Notes under the pieces: model-generated
Told to the model about the DNA's origin: nothing
Seen by the model: the letters and a program-made list of their open reading frames with translations, nothing else
The model's database searches: none
Shown: piece by piece, positions 57,801 to 64,000 of the stretch
Layout: every line of letters starts with the position of its first letter
Numbering within the stretch: position 1 is the first letter of the stretch
Translations under genes and position numbers: made by a program
Assembly: GCA_019916065.1 (NCBI GenBank)
Contig: CM034239.1
Location: forward strand, 44,408,663 to 44,472,662
DNA: 64,000 nt
From: Vitellaria paradoxa
Lineage: Eukaryota; Streptophyta; Magnoliopsida; Ericales; Sapotaceae
Reading direction: 5' to 3'

Positions 57801-60777
57801 TGTTTAGCCTATTTAAAAAAGTAAGTTCAACCACATATGAAAGGGCATCCTAAAATAAAACAAGTCAATCTAAATGAAAAAGTTGCCCCTGGCGAGACAA
57901 TGGCTAACAATACAACACACCTAAAAATATTTCCAGAATCAAAAGTTCTACATGGAATTATGAAGGGTAATGCTTACCAATCCCAACACGAGTTCCGACT
58001 GTGAGTTCTCTGTAATCAATATTCCATTCTTGAAATGGTAATAGAGGCTGATTTTGGAACATGGGCAACTCCAGTACTTTGTTCCAAGTTGCCACTGTTT
58101 CATCACTTCCCTTGTAGTCTGAAGACCTGCCTCTATCAGTAGTCTGACTCCTAAATTCATGCGGGGATGAAGGCAGTGATATTGCCTTTTGAGGACCCAT
58201 TTGCTCCCTGGAATGAACATATAGAGCAGATCTTCCACGTGATATATCAACATGATCACGATGGTCAAAATCCGATACCTGATTTATTGCACCAGGTTAT
58301 AAAGAAGCCCAAACAAAACAAAAGAAAAAAGAATAGGAGAATATACAACCAATAAAATCCCAAGGCGGAAAAATATAGCTCAAATTTGCATTATCCAAAA
58401 AAACATAGCTACAGAACTGGCCACCTCCCTCCCCCCCCCCCCCAAAAAAAAACCCTTATCACAGCAGCATTAATCATGAAGATCCACAGGTACCCCTTGG
58501 CAATGGCATGACTTGCCCCAAGAAAAGAAAAATGAAATAGGAAATAGGAAGATAACAAGTTCACAAAAAAATGCATAGAAAGATAAACATCATAGGCTTA
58601 AGAAACTAATGTAAGGAATCACTGTTTTCTCATGATGACATGCTCCAGTGCAAAGTACAAATCTCAAGCGAAAGATGATGTAAAGCAGTAACACAACCCT
58701 CAGTCATTAGAACAAAGGTACACGCATTTTTTGATGATTTGAACCAATATTAACACGGTCAGTCAGCCAATACTAAAGCAGTCCTGATTCATAAAACTAA
58801 AGGTACACACATTTTTTTGATGATCTGAACCAATACTTCCATCATTCATAGAGTTGTTAAGCGACCTATCATCCTCCCGTTCTTTCTGAAGACGATTCTG
58901 CTTCAATGTTTCATTCATTGCTCGAACAGCCCTGCAGTGCTCCATTGAGCACAAGAAAGCACAATAAGTAGTAGTATCATTTATATCAACAACATGAACA
59001 TGCTTGAAAGAATAAAAAAATTAAGGTATTAATTAGGAATAAAAATACATAAAATTATATTTTTAACTGCATATCATAATAAGATTATCACTGTAACTTC
59101 AACCAAGATACAAGAGTAATAAATAATGAACATGAAGAAATGATAACAAAAACATAAACAAATGCAGAAATGCAACAAATTAAGGACAAACCATGAAGAA
59201 GGAAAAGTCTAAGCAAAACCATAACCAATTGCTGATGGCAAAAGATCATTTAGACAAAATTAGTTCAAATAACCATATATATATATATTCTCAGAATCTC
59301 TTTGCTTTCTCTATTTTAAATTCAAATATTCTATTTTTTTTTTTTTTCAAATCTTTAAAGTCTTTCTTTATTGATTATCTTTTTCCATTTTCTATATCAC
59401 CACCACTCCCACAAGTCGAAAACAATGAAAAGAACTCATGAAAGATCAACCCATTACCAACTCCCCATCCTAGGATGGGGGTTTAGATAATCTTGCTTGC
59501 ATCTTCTCTTTTTCAACTTTTTAACTTTTTTTGTTTTTTTGGTAATTTCAACTTTTTAACTTGTTCAAGGACTCCATGCTTTGTTTTCTGTTCAGTCTTC
59601 CGGTGTTCTGAATATACAATACCATCTGCCTACAAAACTTTTTATCCCATGGCACAATCACCACCATTCCACTTACGGTTTTATAGTGAACAATGTAGGT
59701 GCAACCACAATTGTACGCTTGGCCTTTTCACTTGTTAATGGCACATGCGCACACTGCTTCTCATCTCTTTCACATGAATCCGGATAATTTAGTCATTTGC
59801 CCAAAACTGACGAACTTAGCCTTTGTTTCATATTTGTCCTTTATGGCTTTTCCTTGTTTAGGATACTTCATATTTGTCCTTTAGCCTTGGACTTTGTCTC
59901 AACAATGAAGAGGTTGGTTAGGCAAACACCAATAATTTCAAAGCATGCCAACCCATCTATACAGCTTTGGATTTTAACTTGAGGATAACAATTGTATCCC
60001 TTAACAATTCTAAGTTTCTAACCCATCATTTCCTTTATCTATTGCAAGATACCTCAGTGTATTAAGCACTCCCTCTTCTTCATTCAATTTGCAATTTTAT
60101 TAAAGAAAAAAAGCATAAAGTTTAATCAACTACCTTGGCAAATATATCCAAATTAAAAACATAAAAATAATTTTAACATAGGTAAGAGAAATAGAAAGAA
60201 AATTTCATACCAAGGTTAGTTATTAAAATCAGGATCCTACCTAGGATCGGTGGAGGGGTCTTCCAAATCGGATTGTAGGATCATAAGATCCTCCCGAAAA
60301 GAGAAATAGGCTAATAATTTTACAGAACTTTAAAGAAAATAAGAGAATGTAGCTCGAACGGAAAATAAGAAAATTCCACAATTGGGATCACAATTTTAAC
60401 CACCATGTTTCATACTAGAAACACTATTTTAGTAAAGCACCTAAACACTAATGGAAAGAAAGAAATCAAATTCAAAAAACAAAGAAAAAAAGGAGGGATA
60501 GAGAAGGGTAAAAATATGTCAACTAATAGAAGCAAGATGTAATTAAAAAAAAAAAACAAAGGTAGAAAAGTGTCAACCTTGCTATATCATCCCCAATCTC
60601 TGGAGTAATGCTAACGCTTCTTCTTCTTATTCTATGAGTTTCTGACGTTGAGGCACCTTCTGACCTGTAGCTATATTGGAATGAGAAATTAGTATATGAT
60701 GCCATCCACTTTTGCCAGGAAAAATTTGCCTTGGTTTTTGGTTCTCTGGGTGAACCAAATAAACCACCCCTCCCAAC
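36793..60777 (-). CDS. Raf-like MAPKKK (CTR1/EDR1-related, B1 type), C-terminal nine exons
   Basis: Serine/threonine kinase of the plant Raf-like MAPKKK family. The visible 455 codons come from nine exons: 60777-60578, 58931-58811, 58278-57978, 57180-57057, 56920-56901, 56568-56412, 37480-37192, 37045-36973, 36875-36793. Phases match at every junction and borders are GT-AG. Kinase motifs in order: glycine loop GIGFFGEV (split across exons), VAIK lysine, NEISIL helix C, HRDLKSAN catalytic loop, [15 protein letters not shown] activation segment, and ERPSCDEII near the end, with C-terminal DCEYSLC. The linker with [18 protein letters not shown] and the KAISLPSSP motif match Arabidopsis At3g58640/At2g31010-type proteins from memory. 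The N-terminal EDR1 domain expected for this family is not in the window, so the gene continues right of 64000. The sixth visible intron (37481-56411) is 18.9 kb because of retrotransposons. The coding sequence looks intact. Confidence 0.9.
36973..37045 (-). CDS. Kinase exon ([20 protein letters not shown])
   Basis: 73-nt exon, acceptor GTCTAG, donor GCAG|GTGCAC. Encodes the subdomain X segment between PPERV and DCWAEP. Confidence 0.9.
37192..37480 (-). CDS. Kinase exon with catalytic loop and activation segment
   Basis: 289-nt exon, acceptor TTGAAG before 37480, donor GAGAGG|GTACGC. Contains [33 protein letters not shown] and FGVIMWEL. The motif usually written PWEGVPPER in close relatives reads PWLGVPPER here. 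This exon follows the 18.9-kb transposon-bearing intron. Confidence 0.93.
37481..38390 (-). other. 3' remnant of the large kinase intron
   Basis: Original intron sequence between the exon at 37480 and the Gypsy insertion. Contains low-complexity C-runs (about 38010-38045) and AAT/AAC trinucleotide runs (about 38230-38310). No gene seen. Confidence 0.7.
38396..39182 (+). repeat. 5' LTR of the Gypsy element
   Basis: 787 bp, TG...CA. Contains an open frame of over 130 codons (ending at 38794) that is the same sequence as the pol tail read into the 3' LTR. CTATAAAAAC at about 39021 is a candidate TATA box. Confidence 0.93.
39185..39197 (+). other. Gypsy primer-binding site
   Basis: TGGTATCAGAGCC, complementary to the 3' end of plant initiator tRNA-Met, two bases after the 5' LTR. 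Confidence 0.9.
39214..44148 (+). pseudogene. Gypsy gag-pol polyprotein with five in-frame stops
   Basis: One frame runs from ATG 39214 to TGA 44146-44148 without a frameshift but with stops at 39238 (TAG), 40639 (TAG), 41608 (TAA), 41884 (TAA) and 42604 (TAG). Domains: retrotransposon gag (about 39480-39950), CX2CX4HX4C knuckle [14 protein letters not shown] (about 40180), protease IDSGSTHNF (about 40426), reverse transcriptase with FFDDILVYS (about 41449), RNase [10 protein letters not shown] (41887), integrase zinc-binding H-H-C-C region (about 42475-42600), integrase core (42685-43100), GPF/Y-like module [20 protein letters not shown] (about 43390) and chromodomain [16 protein letters not shown] (about 43633). 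About 130 further codons lie within the 3' LTR. Described as found; no repaired sequence is given. Confidence 0.92.
43750..44536 (+). repeat. 3' LTR of the Gypsy element
   Basis: 787 bp, same length as the 5' LTR, about seven substitutions and no indels by eye. No obvious polypurine tract lies directly before it; the polyprotein frame crosses the border. Confidence 0.93.
44542..45987 (-). other. Kinase intron remnant between the two insertions
   Basis: About 1.4 kb of ordinary AT-rich intron DNA without a recognisable gene. Near 45890-45990, text resembling the tRNA-SINE-like repeat at about 57650 suggests the outer Copia inserted into an older repeat. Confidence 0.6.
45993..46270 (-). repeat. 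3' LTR of outer Copia
   Basis: 278 bp, on the minus strand TGTGAGG...CCCAACA. The polypurine tract GAGGGGAATT (46280-46271, minus) abuts it. Confidence 0.92.
46266..48813 (-). pseudogene. Outer Copia pol 3' part: integrase, RT, RNase H
   Basis: Minus-strand frame with integrase core ([31 protein letters not shown]), reverse transcriptase ([22 protein letters not shown]) and RNase H ([39 protein letters not shown]). One in-frame TAA (47183-47181) breaks it between RT and RNase H; no frameshift was seen. The frame ends TGA at 46268-46266, three to five bases inside the LTR, so the polypurine tract is part of the coding sequence. The upstream part continues beyond the nested element at 53895. 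Confidence 0.9.
48819..49070 (+). repeat. 5' LTR of inner Copia
   Basis: 252 bp. It contains a 16-bp tandem duplication (TTCATGTATCCRTAG-type units at about 48919-48950) missing from the 3' LTR. Confidence 0.92.
49071..49082 (+). other. Inner Copia primer-binding site
   Basis: TGGTATCAGAGC, matching initiator tRNA-Met, with no gap after the LTR. Confidence 0.9.
49170..53646 (+). pseudogene. Inner Copia gag-pol, broken by frameshifts, stops and an insertion
   Basis: Starts MSTISIES (49170). Gag ([20 protein letters not shown] onward) is broken by a frameshift near 49670-49740. CCHC-like [20 protein letters not shown] (about 49981), protease [12 protein letters not shown] (about 50260) and the integrase zinc-binding part [10 protein letters not shown] (about 50673) follow. 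A frame shift near 50575 and an inserted 85-bp block at about 50885-50969 disrupt the chain. Integrase core ([24 protein letters not shown]), reverse transcriptase ([28 protein letters not shown]) and RNase H ([20 protein letters not shown]) follow, with stops TAA at about 52534 and TGA at 53107. Not functional. Described only as seen. Confidence 0.9.
50885..50969. mobile_element. 85-bp insertion in inner Copia integrase, RTE/SINE 3'-end-like
   Basis: Interrupts the integrase between VTTI and GKKW. It contains ACCAAACCAAACCAAGC and GGGGTCGGCTATATGGAT, strings common at the 3' ends of plant RTE-type LINEs and their SINEs. Borders and target duplication are not certain. Confidence 0.45.
53645..53653 (+). 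other. Inner Copia polypurine tract
   Basis: GAGGGGGAG directly before the 3' LTR and just after the pol stop (TGA at 53644-53646). Confidence 0.85.
53654..53889 (+). repeat. 3' LTR of inner Copia
   Basis: 236 bp, lacks the 16-bp duplication of the 5' LTR, otherwise about four substitutions. Confidence 0.92.
53895..55490 (-). pseudogene. Outer Copia gag-protease and start of integrase
   Basis: Starts ATG 55490 directly after the primer-binding site. Gag ([23 protein letters not shown]2-type region up to about 54850) is followed by TAG at 54728-54726, two CCHC knuckles ([14 protein letters not shown] and [14 protein letters not shown]), protease [13 protein letters not shown] (about 54420), the pre-integrase domain [14 protein letters not shown], a TAA at 53978-53976 and then the nested insertion. 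The frame is otherwise continuous with 48813 downward. Confidence 0.9.
55491..55503 (-). other. Outer Copia primer-binding site
   Basis: On the minus strand TGGTATCAGAGCC, initiator tRNA-Met type, abutting the gag ATG. Confidence 0.9.
55508..55785 (-). repeat. 5' LTR of outer Copia
   Basis: 278 bp, about ten substitutions and no indels relative to 45993-46270. Confidence 0.92.
55791..56411 (-). other. 5' remnant of the large kinase intron
   Basis: From the Copia insertion to the donor AG|GTGCAT of the exon ending at 56412. It contains repeat-like text (about 55800-55980) similar to the SINE-like repeat near 57650. Confidence 0.65.
56412..56568 (-). CDS. Kinase exon ([20 protein letters not shown])
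   Basis: 157-nt exon, acceptor TTTGCAG, donor TGCAG|GTGCAT. Encodes kinase subdomains IV-V up to LRDICR. The donor starts the 18.9-kb intron. Confidence 0.92.
56901..56920 (-). CDS. 20-nt kinase micro-exon
   Basis: Minus strand CCGCCTTCGACACCCAAATG, flanked by TATCCAG acceptor and GTACTC donor. It supplies the residues SRLRHPNV linking EISIL and ILFLGAC that neither neighbouring exon contains, and it fits the phases (2 nt in, 1 nt out). Without it the two neighbours would not join in frame. Confidence 0.93.
57057..57180 (-). CDS. Kinase exon with glycine loop and invariant lysine
   Basis: 124-nt exon, acceptor CGCCAG, donor CTCAG|GTATAT. Encodes [20 protein letters not shown] and [13 protein letters not shown]. 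Confidence 0.92.
57640..57890. mobile_element. Possible tRNA-derived SINE-like repeat in a kinase intron
   Basis: CTTGAGTTTAAATC resembles a decayed B-box. Surrounding phrases (GATGAGATAATGACTAACAATC; CACGTGTTTAGCCTATTTAAAA) recur in modified form at about 55820-55980. No clear ends. Confidence 0.3.
57978..58278 (-). CDS. Kinase exon, linker to start of kinase domain
   Basis: 301-nt exon, acceptor AATCAG, donor GATTG|GTAAGC. Encodes [36 protein letters not shown] and [11 protein letters not shown], the linker and first glycines of the loop. Confidence 0.92.
58714..58838. repeat. Local duplication of a kinase exon/intron border
   Basis: 58714-58751 repeats 58799-58838 with few changes (AAAGGTACAC, TTGATGAT, TGAACCAATA). 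The right copy is the last bases and donor site of the exon ending at 58811; the left copy lies in the following intron and may hold a cryptic donor. Confidence 0.6.
58811..58931 (-). CDS. Kinase gene exon ([20 protein letters not shown])
   Basis: 121-nt exon, acceptor CTGCAG, donor AAAAAT|GTGTGT. Encodes the linker region ending SDHQKN. Confidence 0.88.
59463..59480. repeat. 18-bp perfect palindrome
   Basis: CCCCATCCTAGGATGGGG in a kinase intron. No neighbouring gene or terminator role is apparent. Confidence 0.7.
60578..60777 (-). CDS. Kinase gene exon ([19 protein letters not shown])
   Basis: 200-nt exon, donor GCAAG|GTTGAC. The acceptor is probably TGTGGAG before 60777, but an alternative within 30 bases upstream is possible. 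Encodes the basic, serine-rich linker ending [10 protein letters not shown]. It is the most upstream kinase exon I can recognise. Confidence 0.82.
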
Positions 60778-63700
60778 CTCCACAGGAGACAAAAACAAAA
60801 ACTAAATAAATGAAAAAAACATGAAACAGCAGCAGTTAAAACAACGTCACCAATAATTATAACACATAATGAAGAACAATAATCAATAATAATCATAAAT
60901 TGTGTTACAGGACCTTGATATTCAAACGCTAGACGACATTTGTTGCCTAAGATATACTTTCATATTTTCTCTTCTTCTTTCCCCCTTTGCTTGTGGGGTA
61001 GAAAGGAGCGTGCTTGTAACCTTGAATTGAAAAATACACTTGCACTCAATCTATCATATTCTGCACTAAAATTATACTGAGGTAATACTATCCAATACTT
61101 TAAAGCTGAGCAAAATTGTTTTTCGTAATTCATTCGTGTGATGGATTAACTTCGTAATCAAGTCCAACAAAATGATTAGTACCAAGAAACGCCATAAGTT
61201 TTAACTAATAAGCTCAGTTAACAAATTGGTGGTAATTGTAACAAGCACGAGAACTCTCCAAAAGGGCTAGTTAAGGAGGTGACAATTTGGTTTATGGCTC
61301 CTACACATAAACCAAAGATCCCCCTACTTACGATTACGATTTGGGACTCAAACATGCCACCCGCAGGTCAAAGTTGTCACAATCTCTCCCCTTTTAGCAC
61401 CTCACGAGAGGCCACAATCATTCACCAGCCGGCCCACCAGCACCATAACCAGGAGTGAACCCCACAGTGTAGTACCCTCAAGCTCACATGGTCATGTATA
61501 CAGGTTAGTCAGGTGGCTTATGTTGAGTTCCATAATAGGAGCATAGGCAGGGAACCACAGGTCCATGATCCCCTGATGCAGGACGATAGAGAGTAAAGTA
61601 AAGAGAGAGAAATAGAGAGAGAAGAGGAGAGAGGGAGAAAGAAGAAGAGGGAAAGGGAGAACAAGCCACGAAAATTTCAATAACTCAATTTTTCATATTC
61701 ATCAATATGTCTAACCCTAATCATCTTAAACCTTTAAATAGGCTAATACATCCTCAATATTACTAAAAATAAAATAAAATCAAACATTCGAATAAATCTT
61801 ACTTAAAATAAATCTAAATAAAATCTTCCCTCAAATAAATAAATTTTTAATAAAATAAAGTAAAATCCTCGTATAAAATCTAATATTAATAAAATGAATC
61901 CAAATAATAATTATTTCATTTTTTTTTTTGGCTTCCGCATCATCCTCTTTCTCACCCTTGCCCAAAATTATTTTCAACTTGGGCACGTCATTACCCCTTT
62001 TGTGAAGCCAATAGGTTACTGATATTGCCTTGTTGCTTATTGCCCTTGGGTGAGCACAAGGAGAAGTCTTCCTTAAGAATGGGGAGGAGCCTAATTTCAA
62101 ATAGAGTCCCTGTAGCATACGAAGAAATGTCCTAGTTGTCATCGCCGCCAATCGTGAGCCCAAAAGATCCAGTAGCCACGGGTTATTAACCACGGTAATT
62201 TCATCTTCGGAGCTATCTTATAAAGCAACCCTAGTCCATTGGCCTTGCAGAATAACAATGAACCTTGGTTGGCATCCATCATTTTCCTAGGAGAAGCAAG
62301 ACCTTGTTCAAACCCAAATTGCATGCCACTTGAGGATTGTACTCTACAAAAAACAACATGTCATTGCCCCGCCCGCATATATATCCACTCGATTACGCAA
62401 TCACCAAAAAAATTGTCCTATAAAGGATATGCTTGCAAACCCAGAGGACATTGAACCCTCGAAAAAATGCCAACCACAAGCTTAAAGTAAGGCCTCCATT
62501 TGTATAAATCACTCGGAATAGTTTTTTTCAATCCCCATACCACCCCATCGCATTGATTGCGATTCTTTTGACTTCACCTAGCCCATGCCTTCAATCATGA
62601 TCATCTCCTTAATCAACTATGGCTTTAGGCCGAAACCAAGAAACCTCCCAATACAACCAAAGATGCAAAAATGGAGTAGCAAGATAAGGATATCATACCA
62701 ACCAACATAGAAGAAACCAGTATTTTTTATTCGAGGGGGCCAAATTTAGGCTATTTTCTAGGGTCAAATTTAAGCCTAGAAAAAATTACAACTAATACTA
62801 TAAATTATCTTTAGTAAATAAAAATTAAATTAATATATAAAACCTAACTAATGTATAACAATAATACATTAACATGTTTTCTATATAAATATTCACACAA
62901 AAAATTCAATTTCATATACATATCCTATGAATTTTATCAATTAAAGTAACACTTGACAACCTTTCATGCCTCAAAATTTATCAATGATTAGATCAAAAGT
63001 GAATTTTCCTAGATTAACTTCTATCTTTTTCCGGAACTTTATTTTAGATGCCACTCTTATAAAATTAAAAAAAAAATTCAATTTCACATACATATTCCTA
63101 TAACAATTAAAGTGACACTTGACAACTTTTTATGTGTCGGAATTTATCAATAACTAAATCAATAGTGAACTTTCCACAGTTTTTCTACAATCTTATTCCG
63201 AAACTTTACTTTAAATGCTATACTTCTAGCTAAAAATGCACGCTTTGTAGTTGTAATAGAAAATTAGAAATTGATATTTTTTGTTTGGTGTAAACTAAAG
63301 CTTGTGTCTTTCGATTTTTCTTTTTTATTTTATTTTCTTTTTTACCAATTTATTAAATATTATTTAATATTGAATTGTTTATAACGGGTTTAAAATTTTA
63401 AAATATTTAGACTAGAAATATTTTTATATGCTTAAATTTCTATGGCTTTTTTGTGTCATTAACCATTACTGATGGGTTGCATTATGTTTAGATGGTAAAA
63501 ATAGTAAAATTAGTTGGACTTCCAAATTTTACATTATATAACAATTAGTAAAAAAAATATTTAAATCTAAGGAGGTTGGTTCATAGACTAAAATTTTTTG
63601 ACCCAAAATTTTATACGGTACAAGTGTTTGTTTTCTTGAACAAACTACATAGCATTAAAAGGTTTTCCATCCAAAATTTATACATACTAGTGTTGTTTTC

Positions 63701-64000
63701 CTAAACTGCTGTCTAAAATTTTTTAAAATTTGAGGGACACCAAACCATAGCATAATTTGTTTTTAACCCAAAAATGTACATGTACAAGTAGCAATATCCT
63801 AAACCGGTCATTGCCCCCAAGACCCTAGCAGGCTTCAACCCTGCCAATCAAAAGATCTCTCCATCCCATCCGTAATCATAACAAGCTGGTGATAAAATGT
63901 CCCAAGGAAGACGGGAACCAAAGGAACTGCCTTCTCCAAGCAAAGCAAAGCTTGGCTGTGACGGGAAACCCATGAGAATTTTTTTTTTTTTTCCAATTTT
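60778..64000 (-). other. Probable kinase intron with degenerate repeats
   Basis: No exon of the expected EDR1 domain was recognised. 61260-61680 and 61930-62350 look like old retroelement debris with broken frames; 61588-61660 is GA-rich low-complexity DNA. A short minus-strand stretch around 63850-63985 has open frames (for example SSFGSRLPWDILSPACYDYG) but no family I recognise. Confidence 0.45.

Noticed and set aside
59463..59480. Palindrome as a terminator or operator
   Set aside because: Sits inside a plant intron, no U-tract or gene context; recorded only as a palindrome.
61831..62324. Overlapping open frames that look vaguely retroelement-derived
   Set aside because: Frames are broken and no diagnostic reverse transcriptase, integrase or gag motif could be found, so no element is named.
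63850..63985. Possible upstream kinase exon on the minus strand
   Set aside because: The open frames do not resemble the EDR1 domain or linker expected for this kinase and splice borders are unclear.
1..64000. tRNA, rRNA and CRISPR features
   Set aside because: Looked for cloverleaf-like, rRNA-like and regularly spaced repeat patterns by eye; none convincing.

Overview
This is a 64 kb window of a plant nuclear genome, almost certainly a eudicot. Non-coding DNA is very AT-rich and full of poly-A/T runs and (AT)n. Genes are split by plant-type introns, and most of the rest is class II miniature elements and LTR retrotransposons. Nothing prokaryotic, organellar or CRISPR-like was seen. Three host genes can be supported: (1) a trihelix (SIP1/ASIL-type) transcription factor, minus strand, 16206-17102; (2) an intronless MAX2/D3/RMS4-type F-box leucine-rich-repeat gene (strigolactone/karrikin signalling), plus strand, 34325-36475; (3) the C-terminal half of a Raf-like MAPKKK of the CTR1/EDR1 relatives (subgroup B1 type), minus strand, nine exons from 60777 down to 36793, with its N-terminal exons beyond the right edge.

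Layout. 1-16 kb: AT-rich DNA with a 400-bp hAT-type element (8-bp target duplication), a degenerate 3.4-kb CACTA-like element with an internal tandem array, a near-identical 135-bp duplication and a decayed LINE 3' end. 16-17 kb: the GC-rich trihelix gene. 17-34 kb: gene-poor DNA with several Tourist-like and other MITEs, a second copy of the hAT-type element, and an old tandem segmental duplication (24-31 kb) in which one copy keeps the empty site of a MITE found in the other. 34.1-36.5 kb: MAX2 with a CT-rich leader. 36.8-60.8 kb: the kinase gene, convergent with MAX2 (317 bp between stop codons).

The kinase has one 18.9-kb intron (37481-56411) holding three LTR retrotransposons. A chromodomain Ty3/Gypsy element (38396-44536, TSD ACTGG) and a Copia element (45993-55785, TSD CTGAT) sit side by side, and a second Copia (48819-53889, TSD GGAAG) is nested in the first. 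LTR divergence counted by eye (about 3.6% outer Copia, 1.7% inner Copia, 0.9% Gypsy) agrees with the nesting order. Removing them would leave an intron of about 3 kb. The nine visible kinase exons have consistent phases and GT-AG borders, including a 20-nt micro-exon, so the gene looks intact despite the insertions. 60.8-64 kb looks like another intron with degenerate repeats.

I found no clear new gene system. The most unusual points are the transposon-loaded intron with its micro-exon, a Gypsy gag-pol frame with five stops but no frameshift that runs on into its own 3' LTR, an in-frame hydrophobic extension upstream of the MAX2 start, and the paralogous empty-site pair. All coordinates, splice borders and divergence counts were read by eye.
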